Shown here piece after piece: positions 8,317 to 17,679 of a stretch of DNA of 64,000 bases (position 1 is the stretch's first letter; each line of letters starts with the position of its first letter). A program made the position numbers and the translations under genes. The DNA comes from Synechococcus sp. UW140 (GTDB lineage: Bacteria > Cyanobacteriota > Cyanobacteriia > PCC-6307 > Cyanobiaceae), in NCBI GenBank assembly GCA_945875915.1, contig CAMCMT010000011.1, positions 1-64,000 of the forward strand, read 5' to 3'. Below the pieces are notes generated by a model that worked only from the letters and a program-made list of their open reading frames with translations, did not search any database and was not told where the DNA came from.

Positions 8317-9612
8317 GTGCCCGAATCCCTCTCCCCAGTGGCTTCCCTCAGCTGGGATCAGCTCCAGGCCCTGGCCCTGCCGGAGCCCGATCGGGTGCGG
8401 GGACCCACCAATGCCCAGGCCCAAATGCGCCTGTTTTGCAGCAACGAGTTCGACGTTCGGGTCACCCTCTACCGCGACCACCACGCCTGGTGTCCCTACT
8501 GCCAGAAGGTGTGGTTGTGGCTGGAGGAACAGCAGATCCCCTACCGGATCCGCAAGGTGACGATGAACTGTTACGGCGACAAGGAAGATTGGTATCGGCA
8601 GCGGGTGCCCTCCGGGATGCTGCCCGCCCTGGAGCTTGATGGCCGGCTGATCACCGAAAGCGACGAAATCCTGTCGGCCCTCGAAGCCGCCTTCGGCCCC
8701 CTGGAGCGCTCCCTGGAGGACCCGGAAGTGCGAGCTCTTCGCCAGCTAGAGCGGCGCCTGTTTCGGGCCTGGTGCCAGTGGCTCTGCTATTCGGGCGAGG
8801 CGGGCCCGGCCAGTGAGCCGGCCGAGCGCCATTTTGACAAAATCGCAGACCTGGTCGATGGGGCCCTGGCCATCCATCCGGGCCCCTGGTTCCTGGAGCG
8901 CTTCAGCAGTGTCGATCTGATCTTCACGCCCTATCTGGAGCGCATGGGCGCGAGCCTTAGCTACTACAAGGGTTATGGCCTGCGCCATCGTCACCCGGCC
9001 ATCGACCGTTGGTTCTCGGCGCTGGAGCAGCGGCCCACCTACCTGGGCACCCAGTCCGACTTCCACACCCACGCCCACGACCTGCCGCCCCAGATGGGCT
9101 GCTGCCTGGCCAGTGGCAGCGAGGCCCAGCGGAACTGCGCCCGCCAGATCGACCAGGGGCCCTGGCTGCCCGGGGAGGCCGATAGCGCTCCTGGGCCTGA
9201 TGACCACGACTTGGCCGCTGCGCCAGGGGCCTTACCCGTGCTGGAAACCCGCCAGCTCGAACCGCCCGGGGCGGCCCTGGAGGCCCTGGCTCGGGTGCTG
9301 AAACACCGGCAGAGCTTGCTGGCCGTGAATCCCCATGCCGGCGCCGGTTTGGACCAGGGCCTGGCCTGTGCCCTCACCCGCCTGGTGACCGGTGAGGCCT
9401 GCCCGCCCCCGGCGGGCTCGGCGGCGGGGCTGCGCTACCTGCGCGACCGCATCAGTGTGCCCCGCGATATGTCCCTGCATGGGGCCCGGCGCCTGCGCCA
9501 GGCCCTCGAGAGCACGGCCCAGCTGGATCCAGCCGTTGGCACCCCATCGCGAATTCCGATCCCAACCAGCCACCGCCGCGACCAGGATCCTCGGGGCTTT
9601 GCCCTGGCCTGA
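8317..9612 (+). CDS. Glutathione S-transferase family protein with a CPYC motif
   Basis: 431 residues from GTG 8317. A thioredoxin-fold N-terminal domain starts at about residue 40 with [18 protein letters not shown]; the CPYC motif is a glutaredoxin/omega-GST type active site. The cis-proline segment ([11 protein letters not shown]) and ITESDEIL follow, then a helical GST C-domain to about residue 240. The final ~170 residues are not typical of GST and appear partly unstructured. Likely role: glutathione-dependent thiol reduction or conjugation in the cytosol. The substrate is unknown. Confidence 0.85.
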   Translation: MPESLSPVASLSWDQLQALALPEPDRVRGPTNAQAQMRLFCSNEFDVRVTLYRDHHAWCPYCQKVWLWLEEQQIPYRIRKVTMNCYGDKEDWYRQRVPSGMLPALELDGRLITESDEILSALEAAFGPLERSLEDPEVRALRQLERRLFRAWCQWLCYSGEAGPASEPAERHFDKIADLVDGALAIHPGPWFLERFSSVDLIFTPYLERMGASLSYYKGYGLRHRHPAIDRWFSALEQRPTYLGTQSDFHTHAHDLPPQMGCCLASGSEAQRNCARQIDQGPWLPGEADSAPGPDDHDLAAAPGALPVLETRQLEPPGAALEALARVLKHRQSLLAVNPHAGAGLDQGLACALTRLVTGEACPPPAGSAAGLRYLRDRISVPRDMSLHGARRLRQALESTAQLDPAVGTPSRIPIPTSHRRDQDPRGFALA

Positions 9613-9665
9613 TGGGCAGTATTTGAAGGGCCCAGCTGGTCTGGCCAGGCGCCAAGATTGTCTGC

Positions 9666-10334
9666 ATGGAATTCAGTAGCCAGGACCTGGTTGAGCTGCT
9701 TGGCCGCTGGGGCTATGGGGTGATTTTTGCCGGCATGCTGCTGGAGAACGCCGGCCTGCCCCTGCCGGGAGAAACCCTCACCCTGCTGGGGGGTTATGCC
9801 GCCGGCAGTGGCCAGATGGCCCTATTTGGCGTGATCGCGGCGGCGGCGACGGGGGCCATCCTCGGCGACAACATCGGGTATTGGGTCGGGCGCCGCTTCG
9901 GCTGGGACCTCCTGCTGCGCCTTGGCTTGTGGTTGCGCCAGAGTCCTGAGCAGATGGAGCTGCTGCGTCAGCGTTTCCTGCGTCACGCATCGGCCTCGGT
10001 GTTCTTAGGCCGCTTTGTGGCGGTATTGCGGATCCTGGCCGGGCCCATGGCCGGAGCCGTTGGCATGCCCTACGGCCGCTTCCTGGTCTGCAACGTCTGC
10101 GGGGCGCTGCTTTGGTCGACCTCAATGGTGAGTTTGGCCTGGTTGGGGGGGCGCTGGATTCCGATCGATCGGATGATTACTGGGGTGATGCAGTTCGGCC
10201 TGGGCCTGCTGGTGCTTGGGGCCCTGCTGGCCTTCCTGCCCCAATGGATCTCGCGCTGGCAAGCCAGTGTCCTGGACAGGGACATCGCTTCCCCCGAGCC
10301 GGGGGCCCTGCCCCCCGGCGATCGGCCCTTCTGA
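9666..10334 (+). CDS. DedA family membrane protein
   Basis: 222 residues with several membrane segments. The family signatures are present: an N-terminal ENAGLPLPGET segment, GDNIGYWVGRRFG, and the block FLGRFVAVLRILAGPMAG with its conserved Gly-Arg-Phe and Arg. DedA proteins act as phospholipid (undecaprenyl phosphate or PE) flippases or are needed for membrane homeostasis. The C-terminal 30 residues are an acidic/proline tail. ATG 9666 is the first start after a 53-bp gap. Confidence 0.9.
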   Translation: MEFSSQDLVELLGRWGYGVIFAGMLLENAGLPLPGETLTLLGGYAAGSGQMALFGVIAAAATGAILGDNIGYWVGRRFGWDLLLRLGLWLRQSPEQMELLRQRFLRHASASVFLGRFVAVLRILAGPMAGAVGMPYGRFLVCNVCGALLWSTSMVSLAWLGGRWIPIDRMITGVMQFGLGLLVLGALLAFLPQWISRWQASVLDRDIASPEPGALPPGDRPF

Positions 10335-10351
10335 ACCGCTGGAGCCTGGGG

Positions 10352-10525
10352 TCAGCGACCCGAGAGGGAGTCTTTGCGGGTAAGCAGGTACTGGACCAGT
10401 TCTTCCTGAAGGGCTAGCAGTTCCCGCGTGCAGCCCCGGAAGGCGGCCCGATGGCGAATCTCATCGTGCCGGGTGTGGAGGTCCCGCAGCATTAGCTCGA
10501 TGGAGTCGAGTTCAGCCCTGTTCAT
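10352..10525 (-). CDS. Small hypothetical protein (57 aa)
   Basis: The frame runs from ATG 10525 to TGA 10352, encoding 57 residues. The composition is charged and helical (LDSIELMLRDLHTRHDEIRH ... ELLALQEELVQYLLTRKD), with heptad-like leucines that suggest a short coiled coil. It fills the gap between dedA and the DUF2808 gene and converges on dedA with an 18-bp gap. No family is recognised. The protein-like composition is the only evidence. Confidence 0.45.
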   Translation of the reverse strand: MNRAELDSIELMLRDLHTRHDEIRHRAAFRGCTRELLALQEELVQYLLTRKDSLSGR

Positions 10526-10633
10526 TAGCCCATGCCACTTGCTAGCACCCTATCAAGCCTGTCTAGGCCCCTTATCGCCATCGGCCTGGCAGCGGGGAGG
10601 CTATCGCTAGCGTTCGGCCATTGCCCGCTCCCC

Positions 10634-11203
10634 ATGCGCCCGTTCCTGTTCGGCTCCGCCGCCATGGCGATCAGCTTGCTGTCATTGACGGTGGCAGCTC
10701 CAAAACTGACTGGACTGCCGCCAGCCCGGGCGGTCGAAATGCAGGGGCAGTCCTGGTTCAGCACACCCCCGTGGCAGGTGATTTTCACCAACTACTACAG
10801 CGATGTGAACCAGGTGGGCGGCGAGTACTACTTCACGGTCACCCTGCCCGAGCTGGCTGGCGCCGGCCTTGGCGGCCTGACGATCACCCAGACCCGGGGC
10901 GTGGATCGCAGCTTTGATTTTGATCTTGCTGCCTCCCGAGCCTTCCTTGGCAGGCCTCGCCAGGAGGGAGTGGCTGTGCCGGTCCAGGTCCGCTTCGATG
11001 GCGATCAGCGTCGCTTCCAGATCAGCTTCCCCGAGCCGCTCCAGCCTGGATCCACGGTTACCTTGGCCCTCAAACCCTGGATGAATCCCACCCAGGCCGA
11101 CACCTATATGTTTGCGGTGGAGGCCCTGCCGGCCGGTCCTAATCCGGCGCCTGCCCCGCTCGGCTACGCCACCATGCAGATCTATAGCCCTTTTCGCTTT
11201 TAG
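10634..11203 (+). CDS. DUF2808 exported protein
   Basis: 189 residues from ATG 10634, which gives a good signal peptide (MRPFLFGSAAMAISLLSLTV, cleavage near the following Ala residues). The DUF2808 domain follows, with FTNYYSDVNQVGGEYYFTVTLPE-type text (seen: YYFTVTLPELAG), LTITQTRGVDRSFDF and the C-terminal YMFAVEALPAG...YATMQIY. The family is restricted mainly to cyanobacteria, is predicted periplasmic and has no known function. A longer frame from 10532 exists but would bury the signal peptide. Confidence 0.8.
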   Translation: MRPFLFGSAAMAISLLSLTVAAPKLTGLPPARAVEMQGQSWFSTPPWQVIFTNYYSDVNQVGGEYYFTVTLPELAGAGLGGLTITQTRGVDRSFDFDLAASRAFLGRPRQEGVAVPVQVRFDGDQRRFQISFPEPLQPGSTVTLALKPWMNPTQADTYMFAVEALPAGPNPAPAPLGYATMQIYSPFRF

Positions 11204-11265
11204 GCCTTCCCCTTTCGGCCTACCCCCAACCCTGCGCCAGGATGGGGAGCCCCTGCCAAGTACCC

Positions 11266-11544
11266 ATGGAAGCCCGCTGGAATGGAGAGTTGATTGCCAG
11301 CAGTGACGACATCGTCAAGCTGGAGGGAAACGCCTATTTCCCCGTAGATTCCCTAGTAACGGCGAATCTTCGCCCCTCAAGCCACACCAGCGTGTGCAGT
11401 TGGAAAGGCACCGCCCAGTATTACGACCTGGTTGTCGGCGAGGCGATCAATGCCAATGCGGCCTGGTACTACCCCGAACCCAAGGCCGAAGCTGCCTCCA
11501 TCAAGGGACGGGTGGCCTTCTGGAAGGGAGTCCAGGTCAGCTGA
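11266..11544 (+). CDS. DUF427 domain protein
   Basis: 92 residues covering the whole DUF427 family: MEARWNGELIASSDD, GNAYFPVDSL, CSWKGTAQYYDLVV, AAWYYPEPK, VAFWKGVQV. ATG 11266 matches the family N-terminus; the ATG at 11242 adds eight residues. Small, cytosolic, beta-rich proteins of unknown function. Confidence 0.88.
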   Translation: MEARWNGELIASSDDIVKLEGNAYFPVDSLVTANLRPSSHTSVCSWKGTAQYYDLVVGEAINANAAWYYPEPKAEAASIKGRVAFWKGVQVS

Positions 11545-11586
11545 ACCCAGCGTTGCTGACCGAGGACATGCGGGGAGGGAGCCCGT

Positions 11587-12045
11587 TCAGAGGCGGCGCC
11601 GGAAGCCATCCTCGGCGACCCGGTTGGCCTGGGACGAATCGTTGTCGGCGTTGCGGCTGAGGCGCCACACATTGCGGCCCAGGCGCCTGGCCACTAGGCC
11701 CCCCCGCTGGACGACGGCGCTGCCGGGGCGGGCTCCAAGCAATAGGGCGACTTCGGCGGTGCTCAAGGGGGCGCCGGTGCGGATGGCCAGGTCGGTGAGG
11801 TCTAGCCGCTGGCGCAGGGCCGTCAGATCGACGCTGGAATCGGCCCCCTCGGGGAGCTCCGGCCAGAACGGCGCCAGGGCCGGGTTGGCCACCTGCAGGC
11901 TGCGCATCAGTCCGAGGCCCATGAAGGCCAGGGCCTGGTCGGGCTGGACCCCCTGGTCGATGGCCTGGGCCAGCCATTCGGCCATGCCATCACGGCTGGG
12001 GGCGACGCCATTGGAGCTATGGGCGGTTGAGGGCTGGCTAACCAC
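11587..12045 (-). CDS. Hypothetical protein with a possible helix-turn-helix, divergent from csoS1D
   Basis: 152 residues. The C-terminal half contains [20 protein letters not shown] followed by [29 protein letters not shown], which looks like a helix-turn-helix with a basic wing. The N-terminal half is helical ([20 protein letters not shown]). I cannot place it in a named family. It is divergent from csoS1D with 137 bp between the starts, so a role in controlling carboxysome genes is conceivable but unproven. Confidence 0.55.
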   Translation of the reverse strand: MVSQPSTAHSSNGVAPSRDGMAEWLAQAIDQGVQPDQALAFMGLGLMRSLQVANPALAPFWPELPEGADSSVDLTALRQRLDLTDLAIRTGAPLSTAEVALLLGARPGSAVVQRGGLVARRLGRNVWRLSRNADNDSSQANRVAEDGFRRRL

Positions 12046-12182
12046 GGATCGGGCCTCAAGCGATGGCTGGACGGTATCGGCTCGGGGCCGGGGCGCAAGG
12101 GGGGCTGACCGGTAAGATCACTCAGCTCCATCAGCATGGATCTGCTGAGGACCGAACCCCGACGTCCTCAAGGTCCGCCGCC

Positions 12183-12989
12183 ATGGAGCGCAATCTTTCC
12201 CCTAGCGATCGAGGCCGAAGGCGACGCCAGGCCCCGATTGCCATTACGGGAACTGATCTGGGCCTGGGCGGTGGCCATGGGGCCCAGGAGGCCTCGGCCC
12301 CTAGCTGCGTGATAACCACGGACAACGAGGCGCCGCGGCTGGCTCGCCAGTCCAGCCAGGTGCAGTCGATTGAGCTGCGCACCTATGTGTTTCTCGATTC
12401 GCTCCAACCCCAGCTGGCGGCCTACATGGGCACGGTCTCCCAGGGGTTTCTGCCGATTCCCGGCGATGCCTGCCTCTGGCTGGAGGTGTCCCCCGGCATG
12501 GCGGTCCACCGCGTTACCGACATCGCCCTGAAGGCAAGCAGTGTGCGCCTGGGCCAAATGATCGTGGAGCGGGCTTTCGGCTCCCTTGCCCTTTATCACC
12601 GGGACCAGAGCAATGTGCTGCACTCCGGCCAGGTGGTGCTCGAGGCGATCGGCAGCCGGATGGAGCTGCGCAGCCGCTGCGAAGTGAGTTGGACCGAAAT
12701 CATCCGGGCCATCACCCCGGACCATGCCGTCCTGATTAACCGGCAGAACCGGCGTGGTTCGATGATTCAAGCCGGCATGAGCATGTTCATCCTCGAAACC
12801 GAGCCGGCCGGCTACGTGCTGATCGCCGCAAACGAGGCCGAAAAGTCCTCCAATATCACTGTCGTTGACGTCAAGGCTGTGGGGGCCTTCGGTCGCCTCA
12901 CCCTGGCGGGGCGCGAAGGCGATGTCGAAGAGGCGGCCGCCGCCGCCATGCGGGCCGTGGCCCAGATCAACCGAACCGCCAAGGCTTAA
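12183..12989 (+). CDS. csoS1D: Carboxysome shell protein CsoS1D (tandem BMC, BMC-T)
   Basis: 268 residues from ATG 12183. Two BMC domains follow a ~60-residue tail: domain 1 begins [20 protein letters not shown] and contains [18 protein letters not shown]; domain 2 contains [20 protein letters not shown] and [19 protein letters not shown]. CsoS1D forms trimers that stack and have a large gated pore, thought to pass larger metabolites such as RuBP into the carboxysome. It lies upstream of the main cso operon with rdgB and sbtAB between, as in other alpha-cyanobacteria. A frame extension to 12063 is possible but not family-like. Confidence 0.93.
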   Translation: MERNLSPSDRGRRRRQAPIAITGTDLGLGGGHGAQEASAPSCVITTDNEAPRLARQSSQVQSIELRTYVFLDSLQPQLAAYMGTVSQGFLPIPGDACLWLEVSPGMAVHRVTDIALKASSVRLGQMIVERAFGSLALYHRDQSNVLHSGQVVLEAIGSRMELRSRCEVSWTEIIRAITPDHAVLINRQNRRGSMIQAGMSMFILETEPAGYVLIAANEAEKSSNITVVDVKAVGAFGRLTLAGREGDVEEAAAAAMRAVAQINRTAKA

Positions 12990-13063
12990 GTCCCTGGCTA
13001 GCAGTGGTGTAAGCCCTTGGAACTCCAGTCTTGTTAGGCGGACCCCTTGAAGGCAAGGACTCC

Positions 13064-13672
13064 TTAACGCAAGCCAAGCAACCGGTTCAGCCCCGGGGCG
13101 ATCAATCGGGCTGCCTTGCCGCGGCTGCCGAGTTTGTTTTTCAGGTGGGCGGGCATCTGGCCGTAGGTCATGGCCGCTTCCCGCACCCAGAAAATTGGGT
13201 CATAGCCACCGCCTGGTCCCAGCTTGGCGCTGAGGATTTCGCCGCGGCAGAGGCCCTCGGCTTCCAGCACCGTGGTGCCCGAGGGATCGGCCAGGGCCAT
13301 GGCGCTGTTGAAACTGGCGCTGCGGTAGGGGGTCGCCCCCAGCTCCTGGAGCAGGCGATCGATGCGCTCGGGGTCGGTGGGCGCGTAGCGGGCCGAATAC
13401 AGCCCCGGAGCCCCGCCGAGGGCATCCACTTCCAGGCCGGAATCGTCGGCCAAGGCCCACTGGCCGGTGAGGCTGGCCACGGCTTCCGCCTTGAGGCGGG
13501 CATTGGCCAGGTAGGTGCTGCCCGTTTCCTCGATTTCTAGGGCGTCCGGCTGGCGGCGGACCTCCAGATCAACGGCATCCAACATGGCGGCGATTTCAGC
13601 CACCTTGTAGGGATTGCCACTGGCAATCACCAGAACGGGACGGGGCAAGCCGGTTAGGGCAGGGCCCGCCAT
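13064..13672 (-). CDS. rdgB: Non-canonical purine NTP pyrophosphatase (RdgB/HAM1)
   Basis: Hydrolyses ITP, dITP and XTP to the monophosphates to keep them out of nucleic acids. 202 residues, normal length. Motifs: IASGNPYKVAEI at the N-terminus (substrate binding), ALADDSGLEVDALGG (catalytic Asp and metal), and GYDPIFWV near the C-terminus. It is on the opposite strand between csoS1D and sbtA, a position also seen in marine Synechococcus and Prochlorococcus, where it is often called ham1. Confidence 0.95.
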   Translation of the reverse strand: MAGPALTGLPRPVLVIASGNPYKVAEIAAMLDAVDLEVRRQPDALEIEETGSTYLANARLKAEAVASLTGQWALADDSGLEVDALGGAPGLYSARYAPTDPERIDRLLQELGATPYRSASFNSAMALADPSGTTVLEAEGLCRGEILSAKLGPGGGYDPIFWVREAAMTYGQMPAHLKNKLGSRGKAARLIAPGLNRLLGLR

Positions 13673-14065
13673 TCTCCCTAATGGCGCTCTTTAGGGGTGG
13701 GCTAAGGAGGGATGGCCGTCAAATTTATCCGCCAAGGCCAGAGTCGAAGGCCAGCCTTAGGGGCGAGCTGCAGAGGCCAGCTGGAGAGGGTAATTGGGGT
13801 GAAGGGGCGGCTAGGCCGCTGGCGGTTGGACGGATTCTGTCCTGCGAGTTTAAATATCTCCCACCCTGAAAGGCTCCAGGGACGCCGGTCATCGCGAAAA
13901 CCTAAGCAGGGCCCCTCGGGCAGGGAATGGGGGTCTTCAGGAATTTTTCGAGCTTCTGACGGGCCCCAAGCCCAGTCCAGGGCGGTTGCGATTGCCAACG
14001 CCTGGAGGCACCAGGGGTTTGGCGCCCGTAGACTAGCCATAATCCCTGGGCCCACTGGGCTTGCC
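13673..14065. promoter_or_regulatory. 393-bp control region between rdgB and sbtA
   Basis: No convincing gene. It must hold the rdgB and sbtA promoters. Visible items: a small hairpin GCGGC-TAG-GCCGC at 13807-13819, an AT-rich patch GTTTAAATATC near 13850 that stands out in this GC-rich DNA, and a possible -10 CATAAT at about 14038, just before the sbtA start. Assigning a promoter to any of these is inference. Confidence 0.4.
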
Positions 14066-15061
14066 ATGGAGACCAGCCTGGTTCTACAGAACCTTCTCAC
14101 GCCTCCGGTTCTGTTCTTTTTCCTCGGAGTACTGGCGGTGCTGGTGGGCTCGGATCTCGAGATCCCTGCTCCCCTGCCGAAGCTTTTTTCCCTTTATTTG
14201 CTTTTGGCCATTGGTTTTCGTGGTGGCTTAGAACTTGCCCACAGCGGTTTGGGTGGTCAGGTGCTGCCAACAATCGTGGCGGCCATTTTAATGTCACTGG
14301 CTGTGCCGATTTACAGCTTTTGGGTTCTTAAAACCAAGCTTGACAACTTCAATGCTGCTGCAATTGCAGCCACCTATGGCTCCATCAGTGCGGTGACCTT
14401 CATCACCGCCCAAAGCTTCCTGGAAAGTCAAAAGATCAGTTTTGATGGTTTCATGGTGGCCGCCTTGGCCCTGATGGAATCACCAGCCATCATCGTTGGC
14501 TTGCTCTTAGTGAAATTAGCAGCCCCGCAAAAACGACCAGACACCAAGGGGATGCGTTGGGGGGCTGTGCTGCACGAGGCGTTTCTTAATAGCTCAGTTT
14601 TCCTGCTGATTGGCAGCCTGATCATTGGGGTTTTGGTGGCAACCAGCAGCCCCCATGGTGCGGAAAAGATGTTGCCCTTTACGGATAAACTTTTCTACGG
14701 AGCCTTGAGCTTTTTCTTATTGGATATGGGCATTGTGGCGGCCCAGCGCCTCTCGGATCTCCGCAAGGCTGGCCCCTTCCTGATTGGCTTCTCATTGATT
14801 ATGCCCATGTTCAACGCCGTCGTGGGAGCCTTGATTGCCAAAGGCCTAGGCTTGGGCCATGGCAATGCCTTGCTGTTTGTGGTGCTCTGCGCAAGTGCTT
14901 CCTACATCGCGGTCCCAGCGGCCATGCGCATGACCGTGCCTGAGGCCAATCCCAGTCTCTATATCTCCACAGCGCTCGGGGTCACCTTCCCATTCAATAT
15001 CATTGTGGGCATCCCTGCTTACATGGCTCTCATTAACACACTCCTCCCTGCCGCTAGCTAA
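14066..15061 (+). CDS. sbtA: Sodium-dependent bicarbonate transporter SbtA
   Basis: High-affinity Na+/HCO3- symporter of the plasma membrane. 331 residues from ATG 14066, with about ten membrane segments in two inverted halves. Family text: VLFFFLGVLAVLVGSDLEIP at the start, KLFSLYLLLAIGFRGG, AAIAATYGSISAVTFI, and AVPAAMRMTVPEANPS near the end. It is shorter than the ~370-residue Synechocystis protein, mainly in the central cytosolic loop. Codon use and GC are lower than in the flanks. sbtB follows after 4 bp, so the two are co-transcribed. Confidence 0.95.
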   Translation: METSLVLQNLLTPPVLFFFLGVLAVLVGSDLEIPAPLPKLFSLYLLLAIGFRGGLELAHSGLGGQVLPTIVAAILMSLAVPIYSFWVLKTKLDNFNAAAIAATYGSISAVTFITAQSFLESQKISFDGFMVAALALMESPAIIVGLLLVKLAAPQKRPDTKGMRWGAVLHEAFLNSSVFLLIGSLIIGVLVATSSPHGAEKMLPFTDKLFYGALSFFLLDMGIVAAQRLSDLRKAGPFLIGFSLIMPMFNAVVGALIAKGLGLGHGNALLFVVLCASASYIAVPAAMRMTVPEANPSLYISTALGVTFPFNIIVGIPAYMALINTLLPAAS

Positions 15062-15065
15062 AGCA

Positions 15066-15347
15066 ATGAAACGCGTTGACCTCATCCTCAGTGAGCGGGA
15101 ACTGGACAAAGTGATCAAGGTGATCGATTCGTCCGGCGCTCCGGGCTATTCGGTGATGCGCCATGTCACCGGCAAGGGCCCCCACGGCATGGTGTCGGAA
15201 TCGATGGATTTCAGCGGCTTGGGCGCCAATGCCCATGTGATCATTTACTGCGAAAGCGAAGTGCTCTTCCGTTTGCGGGAGGGTGTGCAGCCACTCCTCG
15301 ATTACTACGGCGGCGTGGCCTTTGTGGCCGATGCCCACCCCCTTTAA
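15066..15347 (+). CDS. sbtB: PII-like regulator SbtB, short form
   Basis: SbtB binds SbtA and adenine nucleotides (cAMP, AMP, ADP, ATP) and blocks bicarbonate uptake under unsuitable conditions. 93 residues from ATG 15066. The PII-like fold is visible: MKRVDLILSERELDKVIKVI, a T-loop region around VMRHVTGKGPHGM, and HVIIYCESEVLFRL. It ends at VADAHPL and lacks the C-terminal loop with two cysteines found in the ~105-residue beta-cyanobacterial SbtB. The nucleotide-hydrolysis redox switch attributed to that loop is therefore probably absent. Confidence 0.92.
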   Translation: MKRVDLILSERELDKVIKVIDSSGAPGYSVMRHVTGKGPHGMVSESMDFSGLGANAHVIIYCESEVLFRLREGVQPLLDYYGGVAFVADAHPL

Positions 15348-15770
15348 GGGCCTGCCCCCGGCAATGATCGGCAGGTGCTGGCGCCGAGGGAGCCGGGGCT
15401 GGGTTTGGCTGCGGATGCAGCAACGTTGGGACAGCCCTTAATCCGTCCGTGGTGGCAAACCCTGCCTCGAAGCCAAAATCCAAGCCAATAGATTCGGCCT
15501 CCATTGGCCTTGCCCAGGGGGCTTTTGGCTTGGAGAGATCGCTCTGATGACTGCCCTGACTGGGATCTGCATGGGTTGGGCGAATTTTGGTCAGCCCAGG
15601 CCAGCGGCCCGAGAAGCAATCCACAACGTTTTGTGTGCTATTGATCAAATCTGCTTATCTGTAGCTCTAGGTACCGTGATGGTGCCAGATGTCCAGAAAG
15701 CTTGACGTAGGGAAGGCTTGGCGAGCATGGTTGCAAATGAACATTCCACCACCTCCTCCAGGAGCAGGTA
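15348..15770. promoter_or_regulatory. 423-bp leader and promoter region of the carboxysome operon
   Basis: No convincing gene on either strand. The 3' half is AT-richer: around 15628-15665 there is TTTTGTGTGCTATTGATC and CTTATCTGTAGCTC, a plausible sigma-70 promoter zone. About 100 bases of leader would remain before csoS1. A good ribosome site (CCAGGAGCAGG) ends just before ATG 15771. The exact -10/-35 cannot be fixed by eye. Confidence 0.45.
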
Positions 15771-16085
15771 ATGGCAAACGAAACCATGGGCATCGCCCTC
15801 GGCATGATCGAAACCCGGGGTCTGGTCCCCGCCATCGAGGCAGCCGACGCCATGACGAAGGCCGCTGAAGTCCGCCTGATCGGGCGTGAATTCGTCGGTG
15901 GCGGTTACGTGACGGTGTTGGTCCGTGGCGAAACCGGCGCTGTTAACGCCGCAGTGCGCGCTGGCGCCGACGCCTGCGAACGGGTTGGTGACGGCCTAGT
16001 GGCCGCCCACATCATTGCCCGCCCCCACCGGGAAGTCGAACCTGCTCTCGGTAGCAGCTCCGGCTTCGTTGGTGCGAAGGACTGA
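15771..16085 (+). CDS. csoS1: Major carboxysome shell hexamer CsoS1
   Basis: 104-residue single BMC domain that forms hexameric tiles, the main facets of the shell, with a small central pore for bicarbonate and phosphosugars. Family text: GIALGMIETRGLVPAIEAAD, EFVGGGYVTVLVRGETGAV, ACERVGDGLVAAHIIARPH. It is the first gene of the main operon and has a strong ribosome site. The BMC domain is nearly identical to that of the longer CsoS1E gene at 22843-23685. Confidence 0.97.
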   Translation: MANETMGIALGMIETRGLVPAIEAADAMTKAAEVRLIGREFVGGGYVTVLVRGETGAVNAAVRAGADACERVGDGLVAAHIIARPHREVEPALGSSSGFVGAKD

Positions 16086-16158
16086 GGTCTGACGCGCGAC
16101 CCGAGCGGCCGCTCCCACCTCTAACCCTTCCCCCCCCCCGAACCACTGGAAATTCCCC

Positions 16159-17571
16159 ATGAGCAAGAAGTACGACGCTGGGGTTAAGGAGTACCGCGAC
16201 ACCTATTGGACTCCTGACTACGTTCCCCTCGATTCCGACCTGCTGGCGTGCTTTAAGTGCACCGGCCAGGACGGTGTGCCCAAGGAAGAAGTGGCTGCCG
16301 CCGTGGCTGCTGAGTCGTCCACCGGCACCTGGTCCACCGTGTGGTCCGAGCTCCTCACCGACCTCGACTTCTACAAGGGCCGTTGCTACCGCATCGAAGA
16401 CGTCCCCGGTGACAAGGAGGCTTTCTACGCCTTCATTGCCTACCCCCTCGACCTGTTCGAAGAGGGATCGATCACCAACGTGCTGACCTCCCTGGTCGGC
16501 AACGTCTTTGGCTTCAAGGCCCTGCGCCACCTGCGCCTCGAAGACATCCGCTTCCCGCTCGCCTTCATCAAGACCTGCGGTGGCCCCCCCAACGGCATCC
16601 AGGTCGAGCGCGACCGGATGAGCAAGTACGGCCGTCCCCTGCTCGGTTGCACGATCAAGCCCAAGCTCGGCCTTTCCGGCAAGAACTACGGCCGGGTGGT
16701 TTATGAGTGCCTGCGCGGCGGTCTCGACTTCACCAAGGACGACGAAAACATCAACTCCCAGCCTTTCCAGCGCTGGCAGAACCGTTTCGAGTTCGTGGCT
16801 GAAGCTGTCAAGCTGTCTGAACAGGAAACCGGCGAGCGCAAGGGTCACTACCTCAATTGCACCGCCAACACTCCTGAGGAGATGTATGAGCGTGCTGAGT
16901 TCGCTAAAGAACTCAACCAGCCCATCATCATGCACGACTACATCACCGGTGGCTTCACCGCCAACACCGGTCTTGCCAAGTGGTGCCGTAAGAACGGGAT
17001 GCTGCTGCACATTCACCGTGCCATGCACGCCGTGATTGACCGCCATCCCAAGCACGGCATCCACTTCCGCGTGCTCGCCAAGTGCCTGCGCCTCTCCGGT
17101 GGTGACCAGCTGCACACCGGCACCGTGGTCGGCAAGCTGGAAGGTGATCGTCAGACCACCCTCGGCTACATCGACCAACTGCGCGAATCCTTCGTTCCCG
17201 AAGATCGCACCCGCGGTAACTTCTTCGATCAGGATTGGGGCTCCATGCCCGGCGTCTTTGCCGTGGCTTCCGGCGGCATCCACGTGTGGCACATGCCCGC
17301 CCTGGTCAGCATCTTCGGCGACGACTCCGTGCTCCAGTTTGGTGGTGGCACCCACGGTCACCCCTGGGGTTCCGCTGCTGGCGCTGCCGCCAACCGGGTC
17401 GCCCTCGAAGCCTGCGTCAAGGCCCGTAACGCCGGTCGTGAAATCGAACGCGAAGGCAAGGACATCTTGCTTGAGGCTGCCAAGCACAGCCCCGAGCTGG
17501 CGATCGCCCTCGAGACCTGGAAGGAGATCAAGTTCGAGTTCGACACCGTCGACAAGCTCGACGTCGCCTGA
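16159..17571 (+). CDS. cbbL: Ribulose-1,5-bisphosphate carboxylase large subunit, form IA
   Basis: Fixes CO2 onto RuBP inside the carboxysome. 470 residues, normal for form IA. Active-site blocks are present: [34 protein letters not shown] (carbamylated lysine and Mg ligands Asp/Glu), HIHRAMHAV, the loop-6 segment KLEGDRQTT and [11 protein letters not shown] 9-C run lies in the 73-bp gap after csoS1. A large open frame on the opposite strand is a codon-bias shadow. Confidence 0.99.
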   Translation: MSKKYDAGVKEYRDTYWTPDYVPLDSDLLACFKCTGQDGVPKEEVAAAVAAESSTGTWSTVWSELLTDLDFYKGRCYRIEDVPGDKEAFYAFIAYPLDLFEEGSITNVLTSLVGNVFGFKALRHLRLEDIRFPLAFIKTCGGPPNGIQVERDRMSKYGRPLLGCTIKPKLGLSGKNYGRVVYECLRGGLDFTKDDENINSQPFQRWQNRFEFVAEAVKLSEQETGERKGHYLNCTANTPEEMYERAEFAKELNQPIIMHDYITGGFTANTGLAKWCRKNGMLLHIHRAMHAVIDRHPKHGIHFRVLAKCLRLSGGDQLHTGTVVGKLEGDRQTTLGYIDQLRESFVPEDRTRGNFFDQDWGSMPGVFAVASGGIHVWHMPALVSIFGDDSVLQFGGGTHGHPWGSAAGAAANRVALEACVKARNAGREIEREGKDILLEAAKHSPELAIALETWKEIKFEFDTVDKLDVA

Positions 17572-17574
17572 TTT

Positions 17575-17640
17575 GCGGTGAATGATTAGCGGTGAATGAT
17601 TGGAAGGCGCCAGCGCTAGCTGGTTTCCCCAATCATCACC
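17575..17640 (+). promoter_or_regulatory. Hairpin with a duplicated arm between cbbL and cbbS
   Basis: GCGGTGAATGATT occurs twice (17575-17587 and 17589-17601). The second copy, GGTGAATGATTGG (17591-17603), can pair with CCAATCATCACC (17629-17640), leaving one bulged base. The 25-nt loop is itself GC-rich. There is no T-run, so an mRNA-stabilising or processing element is more likely than a terminator. Confidence 0.55.
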
Positions 17641-17679
17641 ATCGACTCGACCGTTCTATCCCATCCCCCAAGGATCCCC

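Noticed and set aside
16012-17487. 491-residue open frame antisense to cbbL
   Set aside because: Mirror of a highly codon-biased, GC-rich gene. cbbL is certain, and the antisense protein has no family text.
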